Assembly: GCF_937616625.2 (NCBI RefSeq)
Contig: NC_065576.1
Span: 9,736,501 to 9,800,500 of the forward strand
Direction: 5' to 3'
DNA from: Mercurialis annua
Lineage: Eukaryota; Streptophyta; Magnoliopsida; Malpighiales; Euphorbiaceae
DNA length: 64,000 bases
Part shown: positions 13,826 through 26,394 of the stretch, piece after piece
Position numbering within the stretch: the first letter of the stretch is position 1
Layout of the letters: every line of letters begins with the position of its first letter
Translations under genes and position numbers: made by a program
Notes under the pieces: model-generated
The model's input: the letters and a program-made list of their open reading frames with translations, nothing else
The model's database searches: none
What the model was told of the DNA's origin: nothing

Positions 13826-14747
13826 CTAGAAAGTACCATTGAGCAGCTTTGTTCAATTTTTTTTTTTTAATTTTTTTACAAAATTATTTAAAAGGATTTA
13901 AGGAGTGTCCTAGAGACCTCGTTTAGTGGGAAAAAAGATAATATATTTTGAAAATAGTGGATATTTTATTTTAATTGGTTCATTTTTTATGTCTTACTTC
14001 ATGAAAATTAAAAATCCAACTTTCATTTAAATAGAAAATGAGATTTCTATAAATATCTAGATAAATTATATTTTTCAAGTTATATAAATATAAATGATCA
14101 TAACAATTTTTCATTATATTATTTTAAATCTGTGAGTGAGAATACTGATATTTTTTATTTGTAATAAATTTACAATAAAATTTAACTAATTTTAGGGTTT
14201 AAGTTTTTTTTTCAGGTGTTTAATTATTGACCTCCTTTTAAGGGTCTATTTATAGGAGTGAAGGAAACCGAGGATTTACTAGAGTTCAAGTATGTTTAGG
14301 TTTCTGTTAAATAGAGTCTTTTATATAGATGTTAGAGTGTGAATTGATAAATTTTTTTAGTATTGAGATTAAGTTAAATGTCTATTTTATTAATTAAATT
14401 TTTATTATTTTTTGGTGACTAAAGAAATGGTGTCTAAAAATTAATTTTAGTGTCTGAAAGTATTGAAGTGGCTTTTGAGACTCTATGGGTTGGGGTATGG
14501 TCAATTTCAGTCCGTCAAACTTGCAAGTTCGCCTATAAACTTCTAAAATATTGCAATTAGTCTAATTTCTAAACTTAAACTACAATTTCTTTGGATTTTT
14601 ATAGGCTATTTACGGCTAATTATATTTTAACCCCTCAAATTTGTTGTTGTGCACTGATCACGTCTACTTAAATTCAACAAATCAATCGATAGCTCGTCAC
14701 CCGGACAAATTTTTCTGGAAATCATCATGGGACGCTTAAGTCCGTTA
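13826..14747. other. AT-rich intergenic DNA, nothing recognised
   Basis: Homopolymer-rich, no open frames of note. The segment near 14500-14640 resembles the text-like motif of the long-TIR elements elsewhere (loose CAATTTCAGTCCGTC type), but inverted partners were not seen. Confidence 0.4.
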
Positions 14748-17667
14748 TTCTAATATCCCGTATTTTCAAATTTGTTTTGGTGGTTGGTTGTCCGTTTAAA
14801 GTTTGGTTTGTGATGGACTTTTGTTGTGTTTTCGCTTCGACATGTTCTCGTTGTAATTCCGACTTATTTTGGATTGATATGTTTAGATTATCATATGTAG
14901 TACCTTGGTTGTGTCATGTTGAGTGGCTTATGTGTACCCCTTGAGCCTCTAAATGTTGAATTAATTTATTTTCGGGTTGTTATCAAAACAATGTTTACAT
15001 GTTTTCTAAATGTGTCATGATGTAGTAAAACATTCACATCTCCCAACTGAACTGTCGGATCTGGCTGCCCTTTTGATATGATGTACCTAAAAGGATTATC
15101 TTTCATTCGACTGTTCGGATCGCCGTTTTGACCCTTTTTCAGGTCAACCAGACCTGTGAACCGGACTTGCTGGGTAGATAAAGTTGTAGGTCCGGTCCAC
15201 TTCGTTTTTTGGTTTCAGTAAGCAAACCGGTTTTATTAGAACTGGTTGGGTTTGTTTCAGAGGCTTTAAGTAGACTTTTACTCAACCTAAGCAACCCTAT
15301 TCAATTTTTAAAACCTTAAACTCATTCTAAACTAATCCTAGACAAAATTCCTATGATTATTGGTGTTCATAACATTTGGTAAGTGTTTCTAATCTAGTTT
15401 TCATTGTGTAATTATTTGGTTTATAACCGGTGTGATTTTAGACTCAGTAGCTCTTCCTATATTATAATTATAGGCTGATTTGAATTGATAATTTTTGAAT
15501 TTTCATCTGTTTATCCATTCAAGAGGTATGACTCCATTTTCATTGATTTTATAAAAGGATCTACATGTTGTTGTGTTATATTGAGACTTAGGGTGTTGTG
15601 GTTTTAATTTACTGTTTTGCTTTTGAGTTAAAATCTGGAAATATGTACTAGGAATTGGATTTGGCTTGTTTATTGATGGTTATACATTGGGTGAATTGGA
15701 ATAGTTGTTGTAACTAAATGGTATATCAAATTGTTGTTGTTCTTGACTTAAAATTCTATTTTGGCATAATTTAAAAGCTGGAAATTTATGTGAGATTCGA
15801 TCTTAGCTTGTTAGTTATAATTATACCTTGGGTATGTTGAAATCATTGGCTAGATTCAGGTGTTATTTATGTTGTTTTGCTAAGGTCAATTCACTGTTTT
15901 TGAATTGTTTCATGTGGCTAGAAATATTATTAAAGGACTGTTTTTAACTAATTAAAATGATTACTTTGGATGCCTATTCGATTTGTAGTTTTATTGTTGA
16001 TGTGGGTTTGTTTTGTCTAAGTTTTGTTGCTTACTTAGGATGGTTTTGATCAAGTTATAAAAGGTTGGAAATATATTTTATAAAACTGTATTTGACGTAT
16101 AAAAGATGTTAGTTTGATTATAAGCTGTTGGGTAATCAATTGGTTGAATTGGTTATAAATTATGTAAAGGTTTTTACATTGTTTTATTAGTTGGTTAGAT
16201 GGACATTTCAGATCTGAGTTTGGATAATTAAAATTTTTAAAATCATTTGTGATTTCATTTAAGGTGGCTTGTTTAAGTGGTGTGTATTTTGGGTGGAACT
16301 TGCCAAGTGTTGGCAAGATATTTTGGCTTATTACTTCTTATGGTTTGGGTGTTGTTAGGCTTTGGATGGAGTTCTTGCTTTCAAATAACTTTGGTGTTAT
16401 TAAAGAATTTGATTTTACTTTGGGTTATGCTTTGGCATATGTTGGGTCGGGTTAGACTTGTGTCGCCACATGTTAAATGATTTGATTTTACTTTGGGTTA
16501 TGCTTTGACATACGTTGGGTCAGGTTAGACTTGTGTCGCCCGACATGTGGTGTTAAGCAATGATGTAGTTAAGGCCAACACACTATCTTGGGAAATTTGT
16601 TTGGTTTTAAAAGGAACTATTTAAGTTATGAACTCCGAATTTTTTTTTAAAGATAAGAACTTATCTAAACTTAACTTGTTTAATTTGCTTGATATGGTTT
16701 GTATGGATTCTTTGACTTGTGCTTTTGTTGTATTTGAGATGCTAGTCCTATGTGGTGTCTAGTATTTTTAGAGTTAGGGGTTGTATGGTTTTTAACTTGT
16801 GCCTTATTTTTAGACCTGTCGTCAGCTCATGCTTTGGAGTCTGCACAAGTTTAGTTGCTTGCCAAGTTATCACGTGGATTTGCAAGCAGTGAGTTTGTAG
16901 TGCTATTTACCGTTTTATTAAGTACCGCAAATTATTTTAGTATTAGAAATGTTTATGAACTGTTTTTAGTGATTATGGATCTGCATTGGAACGAGTTACT
17001 CGATAGGCATTATCGAGACTGTGTGCACCGGTAAGTACTTTAGCATTGGCTGACTACATGTCTAGCTTACTTGGGATTGATGAGGACTTGTTCCCATCTA
17101 CTTTGGGTTATACTTTAGGATGCCATTTCAATACTGTCATTCCATAATCTTATATATATTAGTATAAAAAGATTTCAGATTTTAAAGGTTTTAATCTTAA
17201 TAAATATAAATAGTATTATGAACTCATCTCAATATAACTGACCCCGTTGTTTTCCCAATTTTCAGGTTTATGATTTTGAGAGCTTTGGGTCATCTCCGAT
17301 TCTTTGATTCCTCGGAGGTTCTTGTTTTATTTTAAACTAGTCAACTTTTTTAAAACTCTTAAACCGCAGTAGAACTAGTTTATATTTTATAGATATCTTA
17401 TGTTGGTATGTCAGATTGGTCCGACTGTTGTTTTTATGTTGTTGGCATGTTACTTTGGATTACATTTTAAATTATTTTATATAAGCATAATATTGGAGTC
17501 TCGGATTTGAGACGAACACTTTGGATTTTTAAGTTGTTTATAATTGTTATACGAACTGCTAGACTTAGGTTGGAGTCTCGGTTGACCCCGAGCAGTTTTT
17601 TTGTAATTTAATTTACCTATGAATTGTGTTATCAGGCTTGGAGCGGCCAAAATAGAGATGTCATATC
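14748..17667 (+). mobile_element. Long Ty3/gypsy-like LTR (probable solo LTR)
   Basis: The left end reads TAATATCCCG, matching TGTAATATCCCG at 57575, and both copies share a later block (CATCTCCCAACTGAACTGTC here; CATATCTCCCAATTGCACCG there). The right end ends GATGTCA. A length near 2.9 kb with no open frame fits the long LTRs of plant chromoviruses of the Tekay kind. A 73-bp segment is duplicated in tandem at about 16408-16553. No target duplication was found, so limits and family are inferred. Confidence 0.45.
16408..16553 (+). repeat. 73-bp tandem duplication
   Basis: Two successive copies of a 73-base unit beginning TTTGATTTTACTTTGGGTTA (16408 and 16481) differ at a few positions, all but one near the TGGCATATGTTGGG stretch. 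Confidence 0.85.
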
Positions 17668-19559
17668 CCCAAATTACTTCATGCTTGATAAAAATTTATT
17701 CAGTAAAAATTCAATTATTGATTTGATGTTGTTTAATATCTGGAAAATATTTTAAAATTCAAATCTTAAACAAACCATAGAGAATAACAATTTAAAATAT
17801 TGACTTGTGTTTCATTGTTGGTATTTTTGGTTTGGATTGAATGCTAAATCAATTTCATGATTCTTGTAATTATTGATGTGGTGTTATAGAGTAGAGTAAC
17901 ATTAGAGTTAGGATTTATCATTTTCTTGCATATTGTTTCAAAAATTGGTTTGTAATTATTTTTAGCCTTGTCAACCTCTCGAGCTTCCAGATCGGAACAA
18001 ACTTAGTAGAGTTGTGGATAACATAGGTTGTGGATTTTAAGCAATTGATATGTGAGTTTGTAATATTACTTTTAATTGTTAAGTATTTTGAAATGTTTTA
18101 ATTATGTAAGCTATTTTATATACTTCAATTTTAAAATATTTTTATGATCTTTATGGATTCACTTAAATGTGCTACTTATTGGGGGACAATTAAACTCTAT
18201 GTGTACTGGTATTAATTAAGCTCATGTATGGTATGATTGTGGTTGTGATATTGGCTATGATATGTAGTGTATATTGGTTGGGTTTACTCAAGAAACCTCA
18301 GGCTCTTGGGACCCGTACAAAGGGTTAACTTAGCCGAGCTTCGGGCCCTCGGGACTCACGCCTTTGGTATAAAGTAGAGGTTGGTGGTTAAATCAGTGGA
18401 GTTTGTGCTCTTGGTACCAATGCCTTAAAAATATGATCTTTGTTATTTATATATGTATTATGGTTATGGATTGCGGATTAGGGTTTCAATAACTTTTGAA
18501 ATGATAAAATATTTAATTGTAATGTTTTAAATGATTTTGGAGTTCAACTTATGAATTATTTGTGATGATATGAACTCACCCAGTTTCGATTGAAGTTGTT
18601 CTTTTCCTCATTTCATAAATATTGAGGATCGTATTTGAGAATTCAACTTTATTCTCGGAATCTTTCTTTTAATAGATGTGTATGTTGTCAAACATTTTTA
18701 CTCTAAAAGTACAGTAGTCATAGAACTTGTTTAAATGGTTGCATTCGGAGTTTGTCCCGTGAAATACATAAGTATGTAAATAAAGTTCATTGGCAATGTA
18801 TTGCGTATTTGGATTGTAACTATTAACGTCGTAATTGGTTTTGTAAATTTAGATTATTAATAACTGCTATAAATGAGGCTCAGGAATTCCCTCCCAAGTG
18901 GTGATAGGTTGGTTAAATGTTTAGATTAGTTTATGTACATGTGTTATGTTTTATGTTGATATGTGTCATCATATATTAGGCTTTCTATGAGTTTCAAGGA
19001 TGCCACTCCTATTTTCTAGCGTTGTTCACGGTCTGTAAAATCAGATCGTGAAAAAGTTGGTTTCAAAAAATTGTTTTATTATACCTAGGCCTTTATAGAA
19101 CGTTGTTGTGTGTTATTTAAGGTTGGTGTGATATTTTGATGACATGTTCTGCATGTGTTACTGTTGTGTCTTAGGAACTATTCCATAATTAGGATTTGAG
19201 TCTTGTCCTTGCAGAGGCAAACCTTCCCGTTACTATGAGCTCTTGGGCAAGATCAACATTGTTTTTTTTTTTTCAGCTTTTACCAATAGGATGTAAGTCG
19301 TTTGTCATAATGAGTTATAATGATGTGATTATGTTCATGTGTTATACATGATCGGTATGATGTTATTATTTGATAGTGTTGGACTATTTTGGATTATTCG
19401 CAAATTCCTCGGATAGATTCATTTCAAAATTTGTAGAGATCATCCCAAAAGTATTTAACACAAAAATTTGTAATTGTCTTTTATTTGGTGATATTTTTGA
19501 ATTTTTTTTCTAAAAGAGTATTATTTGTATTTAGCAAATTAAATGTGTATTCATGAATG
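17668..19559 (+). mobile_element. Further gypsy-LTR-like fragment
   Basis: It shares with 33090-33560 and 37180-37500 a characteristic run of short conserved phrases (CTCGAG...CAGATCGGAACAA, then GGGCCCTCGGGACTCAC, then GAACTCACCCAGT). Those phrases occur in the same order in all three places. No coding sequence. It may be part of a second long LTR abutting the first. Confidence 0.4.
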
Positions 19560-20559
19560 TAGAGATGGCCATGAGCCAGTTTAGTCTGTGAACCAAAACT
19601 GATTCGAAAACATAGAGGGTAGGTTCAGGGCCAGTTCATAATTTGTGAAAGTGTAATCTGAAACTGTCAATTCTTTAAAATAAAATCTACGATACCTCAT
19701 CTCACTTCATTTATAATTGTCTCATTTATATAGTTGTTAGCCAATTAATACAGTTTCCTAATACTACTATTTATATAATCAATTAAGAAACTATTTTCTG
19801 GCAAAAACAAATTAAGAAATTATTTAGTTTTAACCAATTAGACACTTAGACATCAATTTAACTAATTTGGCAACATTTTACTAGTTTCTTTATTTGTAAG
19901 AAATTATATTAATAACTTCTATGATTTCTACTAATTTTTTTCATTTATAGTTATTAATAGTAAACAAAATAAGTTACTAATTTTGCTAATTTATAACCTA
20001 TTGCTAATAAGGTAAATATTGACTATTTTACTAATTTATAGAAAATATTTACTAATTTGTCAACTAATTTGACAACTTGACAAAAAAGGTAATATTTACT
20101 AACTAACTTGATGATAAAGACAATATTTACTAATTTCATAATATTTACTAATTTGCTAACTAGTATACTACTATTGAAGGCAATATTTATTAATTTATTA
20201 ATTACGTTCGATATTTATATTCGATTTAAATTTAATTAATTTGTAAATTTTAAAGTTCGACCGAAGCCAGAACCATGAACCGGAACCAGCAAGTTCTAAT
20301 ATATTTGGACAGTTTACCGGCAGTTCCAAACTGGAATCGTAGGGGTGTGCACGGATCCTAAATATCTCCAAAACCGAACCAAAAATCAAACCGGAAATAT
20401 CCAGGACTGAAAAATAACAGTTGACCATTGACTTTCCTCGAACCGTACAAAAAGATTATTGGTACGGTTTTGGATCTTTAGTAAATAACCATACTGAAAA
20501 CCGTAACCGTAACCGAACCGAACCGAATCGAAGAACCGAACTTATAACTGAAGAACCAA

Positions 20560-21752
20560 AATTTTATATATATATATATTACATTCGAAGTACTAATTAT
20601 TAATATTGTTTTAGAATATTAAATAATATATTTTAAAAGTATTAGTCTATATATATAAAAAACAATTATTACTCTGCATAAAAATTTATTGTATAATTTT
20701 TAAATTATATCATATAAAAATTACTTATTTTAATGAAAGTTATGTAAATTTGTTAAAGATCTAATAATTATTAAAAATATTTTTCAAAATTTAATACAAA
20801 CAATTTAGTAAAATGTTATTTTTTAAAAATAATAAAATAATATTGTCAATTTTTAAAATTTGATTTTTTTTAAAATAAATTTAAAAGCTAATAGTTTAAT
20901 TAGGCAAGTGTTATTTGATAAAAACATGGTAAAATAAAATACATATTTATAATCTATATTTATATACTTATATATTTGAGAGAACAAAAAAAAAACATTT
21001 TCCCGAGTTTCCAATTTAAATAAAAACACTTATATAATTATTAAAAGTTATTATTAATAAATAATTGTCATTAGTTTTTCAATTTAAATAAAATATTTAT
21101 ACCAAATAAACATTTTTATGAATTTTAAATTTAAATAAAATACTTATTTAGCTTCTAAAAATCCTTATTAATAAGTAATTCATATTAATTTTTAAAATCA
21201 AATAAAATATTTATTTATTAGTTCATATTAGATTTTAGTCATTATTAATAAATATTTATTAATTAGGTTCCTTGCAAATGCACGGGCTTACAACTAGTAT
21301 TTATATAATTGAAAGGATCAATGGAACTCTCTCATTCATTTTAAGTAAAATAATTTTCTCTTTAATTCTCAGCAAATAGAGCATTTTCATTAGTTTTTAT
21401 TATTTTAGAATCACTTATTAAACTATATTTATTTTAATGAGTGTTCTAATTTATATTAACTTCTAATTTTACATATCATAGTGTTCTAATATATATTAAT
21501 TTTTAATTTCTATAAATTGTCTATTTTATTGAATAGTAATCTTGAAAAATAAAATTAATCTAAAACTTTGTCAAACTCACATTTTAAATAAAATATTTAT
21601 TTAAAAATATTACTATTAGAGATAGTCAATATTTTTAAAATTATTTATCCGATTACTTTAATAAGTGTTACAATCTATTCTAATTTTTGATTATTTTAAT
21701 CAGTGTTACAATCTATACTAATTTTTTTTGGACAATCTATATTAACTTATAA
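20560..21752. repeat. AT-rich core with diverged direct repeats
   Basis: Phrases such as AGTGTTCTAATATATATTAA and AAATAAAATTAATCTAAAA recur at about 21430-21600, 21660-21750 and on both sides of the later insertions (24430-24490, 31370-31400). No open frames. This is the interior of the hAT-like element. Confidence 0.5.
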
Positions 21753-24407
21753 GGGTTTTTAACATTTTTGTGCCCCCCTAAAATTTTATTTCCGGATTTG
21801 TGCCTCTTTTCAAACATTTGACGAATTTATTCATAGACCCACGCAGCCCGCTAAATGATATAGCGGGTTGCAGATACGCCCGTAATATGAGATAGCGGGC
21901 TGGTCTTAATCTGGATGAATAATGCTAATCACCCAGATTAGACCAGCCCGCTATCTCATATAGTGTGCTGGTCCCTCTTCCCCAATGATTAGGGATCTGC
22001 CCCGATGATTAGGGAGAGAGTAATTCACTCTCTGCCCAATTATAGGGGCACAATGATTGTGCAATAATTGCCCAATCAGTTTTTTTTTTTTTAAAAACCT
22101 ATTACATGTATAAGATCGTAATTCAGGGTAGCTATTTCCAGGCTAATTTCGGACACTTCCGACCGTTATTTTAAAAAAATATTCTAAACAACTATTGTAG
22201 GTGACTTTTCAAACTTTAGAAATGTCATTTGTAATTAGTGTTTGGACTAATCTAAATAACAATTTTAATTGCTCAAAGATGGTCGAAAAAAACCTGATTT
22301 GAATATGAAAGTTTAAGAAGTTAAGTTTGACGTAAATTTTGAAGATCTTAGAGATGTCGAATAAAGTTCGAGTTTAAATGAAAGTCGTAGACGGTGTTGC
22401 GGACTATGGAAATATCCAATTTGTTTTAAGTTAGAGCTATTTTAATTAAGTGATTTTAATAGTTAAAGTTGCTTAAAAATGTAGTTTTAGATTAATTGAT
22501 TATGGCTAAAATTTTATTAATTCACGCTAATAGTAAAAAACACGACATTGCTATGTAATACTTGTAAAAAATTGAATAATAAATTTAAGGTTTATGATTT
22601 TTATTGTTATTAGGCGTTTTAACCGTTTTAAAGCGTTTTAAAGCTTCTGTAAACGTTTTTACCGTTATGAAATTTGCAAAAATCAGATAATAATAAATTA
22701 CTAGGTTTCCGTACATAATTATAAAAAAAACCATACACAACAATTAAAATTAACCGATAAATCAAATAATCATAAATATGTGTACAATAATAAAAAAAAG
22801 CTATAAAATACAACTAAATGTTTGTTCTATCTGGGTCCCTTAAGTGTGTACTCAGGTCGTGACCCCTGTTCTGACGCCGACATGCAAGCTGCCTCGCCCA
22901 GAATAGCATATACATGTTGGTCGCCCTGCACATCTAGCAACGAATACGAATATATATGGTCCCCTTGAACATGAGGTACCCGAAAATATATCTTACTGAT
23001 CTCTACCGGGCCCATAGCAATGGATACTGCCGGTCCACAAATATCAACCAACTCTTAAAAATTTATTCTTCCACTCAACGGCACTTGCACATAACCACAC
23101 CCAAAGTATCCTACTCCACGGCGAGAGCTTACGATGCTACTGTCAAACCGTATCACAAACGACAAATCGATTGTCATCATTGCTACAAGCATGTGTCATG
23201 AATAAATGTTACTGTGATTTCTAAAATAAAATTCTAATATTCACAGGTTTCTCATAAAAAATTTAAACAATTTCCAAATAATTCCTAAAATAAAAATCAA
23301 AATCCAATTTTTACGTACTTTTCTAAATTACAAAACGTAATAATAACCATGTTTTATTTTACTAAAGTTTTAACACTTTTATAAACAACGTATACTCTAT
23401 TTTTAAAATACTATTTTTATAAAAACAATTATATCGTATTAAACAATTTTATAAACAACTAACACTATATTTTTAAAATACAATTTTTTACGTCCTTTTT
23501 TTAACTACATTATGTAATAACAATTATGTCATATTTTTCTAAAAAATTAATTATTGTATAAATAGCTTATACTATATTTTCAAAACACAATTTTATAAAG
23601 AATTAACAATATAAAATTTTAATATTTTCTAGATTATAATATTTTCTAAACTATATGTATATTAAAAATTATAACAATTTCTAGACTATAATAATAATCC
23701 TACGAATTCTTCTAAACTATATAAATATTCAAAATTATATAAATCTTTAAAAAATTCTATAAGTTCTAACATTTACTAAACTATATAAATATTCAAAATA
23801 AACAAATCTTTAAAATTTCTATAACTTTTAACATTTACTAAACTATAATATTTTCTAAAATTAAAATTCAATTATAATTCTAACATTTTCTAAAATAAAA
23901 TAAAACTAAATTAATTAAAAAAAACGGGCTAACCTCTACTGGTCCTCGTAAAATAGCACTCCGAAAAATAACGTTTAACTGCAAAAAATAACGTCTAACT
24001 CCACAAAATAAACTCCGTTAAGCTTCAGCCAAGTCCAAAAAAATAATTCCGTCAGTCTAATCTAAATAAATAGGTCGGTCTAAACCAAATAATTATGTCG
24101 GTCTACCTCTAAATCACTAAAACCCACTAGCTTTTTTTTTACGACGAAACTCACTAGCTATTCTAATTATTTTTTTATCTATCTTTCCCTTTAAAATGGT
24201 GAGTGCTGAAGATCAAGACTCACCCTATATATATTAAAACTAGCCCGCTATATGAGATAGCAGACTGGTTTTAGTCAAATGACCAACCCGCTATATGAGA
24301 TAGCGGGCTGTGTGGGTCCAGCCACAAATCCGCTAAATGTTTGAAAAGAGGTACAAATCCGAAAATAAAGTTTTAGGGGGGAGGGGGTACAAAAATGTCA
24401 AAAACCC
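21753..24407. mobile_element. Mutator-like element (2.66 kb) with subterminal palindromes
   Basis: Ends GGGTTTTTAACATTTTTGTG and inverse CAAAAATGTCAAAAACCC pair for about 100 bases. A perfect 9-bp duplication AACTTATAA lies at 21744-21752 and 24408-24416. Near each end the palindrome-like AGCCCGCTA...TAGCGGGCT occurs two or more times (21846-21960 and 24241-24310). The interior is AT-rich apart from a short transposase-like piece at 22829-23175 on the minus strand. It looks like a deletion derivative of an autonomous element. Confidence 0.85.
22829..23175 (-). pseudogene. N-terminal fragment of a Mutator (MURA-type) transposase
   Basis: The minus-strand reading runs RFDSSIVSSRRGVGYFGCGY ... 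(stop) ... ELVDICG, GPVEISKIYFRVPHVQG, then SYSLLDVQGDQHVYAILG. This resembles the ubiquitin-like N-terminal domain that precedes the catalytic domain in plant MULE transposases, with its 'K-x-R-P ... D-D/G-D-v' pattern. One stop lies between the two halves, and there is no DDE domain or zinc finger afterwards. The match is from pattern memory only; position inside a Mutator element supports it. Confidence 0.5.
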
Positions 24408-24491
24408 AACTTATAATTTCTAAATATCATAGTGTTCTAATATAAATTAACTTCTTATCTCTACAAATTATTTACTTTATTGAATATTAAT

Positions 24492-25086
24492 TGATGGAGT
24501 CTGCCTTCTGAACCGGTGAGTAAGACCTGCAAAACAAGGTAGAAGCTAACCGGACGGTGGTTGTCCGATTAACTCTCCGATGCTAAAGTCAGTTTAGAGC
24601 TTTGAGCAGCGTTTTGTGTATATGAATGTAATTGTGATTCTAGGCATACCTCGTGCTCCTTTTATAGTAGTCGAATATACCTAGTAAAGTCGTATTAGGC
24701 AGGTGAATCCTACTTTGTAGGGATTCAGCGATATCGTAGGGATTCTCCTGATTAGTCGTGATCTACCTTAATCTGATAAGAGTCCTATTTAGGAACGTCT
24801 TCCTAAATAGTCTTATCTTCCTAAAGTAGAGCTTATCCTTCCATATATAGCATTTGTGTCCGAATAGGACAATACTTCCATTCTTAGTCGATTAGCCGAA
24901 TCCCGGACCTGACGCGCTTTGGGCGGATCATGTGGGATTCGGTCTTTATTAGCATATCACCGAATCTTAAGGAATTCGGCGTATCCTTCATATCTTCGGA
25001 TCTTTAGGGGAAGTCTGGTATCACCTGAGAGTGGATCTCCTGTGACTCGGCTCCATTATATTTACTATGGGATTCGGTATCCATCA
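24492..25086 (-). repeat. Tat element 3' LTR (sense strand minus)
   Basis: Same length and ends as the other LTR. It is preceded on the minus strand by the G-run at 25091-25107. Being identical in layout, it can also drive the plus-strand gene just inside it. Confidence 0.9.
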
Positions 25087-25090
25087 TTAG

Positions 25091-25107
25091 CCCCCCCCCC
25101 CCCCCCC
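25091..25107 (-). promoter_or_regulatory. Polypurine tract of the Tat element
   Basis: A run of about 17 C on the plus strand (G on the sense strand) sits four bases from the LTR. It is the only purine-rich tract in the right place to prime plus-strand DNA synthesis. The unusual length may reflect slippage or an assembly artefact. Confidence 0.65.
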
Positions 25108-25635
25108 GCAAGTGAGCTGAAGTAGTTTGGTATTCATGCCTTAGTGGATTTTAGCTCTTTTGGAGCTGAGTCCCCTTATACGGGCGAGTCGCTTTGTATT
25201 CCGGGCGAGTCGTTTCATATGTTTGTGGATGACGTTTCTTCTTTAGTAAGATTCTGCGTTGCCACGTGTTGACATTTGGTGATTTAACGATTAATGATTT
25301 ATTCAAAACTCTTCATATTTAATCTCTTTGCATTTCTTCTTTTCCCTCTCACTTGCTTTTCGAATTTGTTCTTATTTCTGCAACTATTTCCTCTTCGTTC
25401 TTTGTCTGATTATTTGGTTCTTCGTGACTTGTTTTATCCAGATCTTCAGGTATGTTCCCTTTCGTTACTTGGATGTTAATATGGTTTTCTTCTTTGTATA
25501 TGTTCTTCATGATCATTGTTCTGGAAATTCCTTTTCTATTCTTGGTGTTCTTCGATGTGTTCTTCAATGTGTTCTTCAATATATTTCTTGTTTGATCTTT
25601 ATTTTGTATTTATATTTGTGCTTTCCTGTTCTAGG

Positions 25636-26350
25636 ATGCCTCTTAGTCGAGTGGAAGATGCATGCACTACTATGGCTTTTACCAGATCAAAGCTTCGTAG
25701 GAGTGAAGTCTTAGATATCTATTTTAAGTATAGCTTTCCTTTCGATTATAGGGTAATATTACCCGGTGCCGATATGGCTGCTTCCGATTCTCCAGGTTCT
25801 TCTTGTAGGGCGGTTCTCTTCGAAGAGCAGTTTGCTGCTGGTCTTAGGTTTCCTTTAGACTCATTTTTAGTAGAAATGTGCAGGGATTTAAAGGTCGCTC
25901 TGGGACAACTTTATCCCGGTACGATTAAAGTAGTGGTCGCCTTTTCGGAGGCGTGTAGGCTTCGGGGTTGTGCCCCTTCTCTCAACGTGTTGTATTATTT
26001 TGTAGACTTTAGGAAGTGCGATGGTTGCTTCGTTTTCGCCCTTGGCAGAGAAGGGCGATCTCGTATTTATCTTCCTTGCCTCACCAGTCGCTGGCGAAGG
26101 CGTTTCTTTATTGTTTACCATAAATTTGCTTTCCTTCATTTTTCGGATGGTTTTTCTTCTCACCAAGTTCAGAGTTGTCCGTCTCCTTTAAGTTTATCCG
26201 AGTCAAAACTTGCTTTCGACATATCTTTCTATGGTGCTGTATCGCGTTCCGTTCTAGATGTCTTGGTTAATAGTCATCTTCGGCATCGATGGTTTCCTTT
26301 GGAGGATCCTCCTCGAGGCTTGGCGGATCTTCGCTACTCTTTTATTCAAG
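25636..26350 (+). CDS. Antisense gene of the Tat element, exon with Transposase_28-like domain
   Basis: ATG at 25636 follows an acceptor (CTAG|G at 25634); a donor CAG|GTATGT at 25449 suggests a non-coding first exon starting near the LTR. About 238 codons follow to the donor AAG|GTATAT at 26350. The block LFEEQFAAGLRFPLDSFLV, then LGQLYPGTIKVVVAF and APSLNVLYYFVDF, matches the pattern of the 'putative gypsy-type transposon' family (PF04195), a gene found antisense in Tat-lineage retroelements. Its biochemical role is unknown. The reading frame is fully open. The next exon begins one base out of phase with this donor, so either an indel occurred or the two parts are made separately. Confidence 0.7.
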
Positions 26351-26394
26351 GTATATTAATTTGCTTAAGTTCTTTTTGATGTTTCTTTTGTAGG

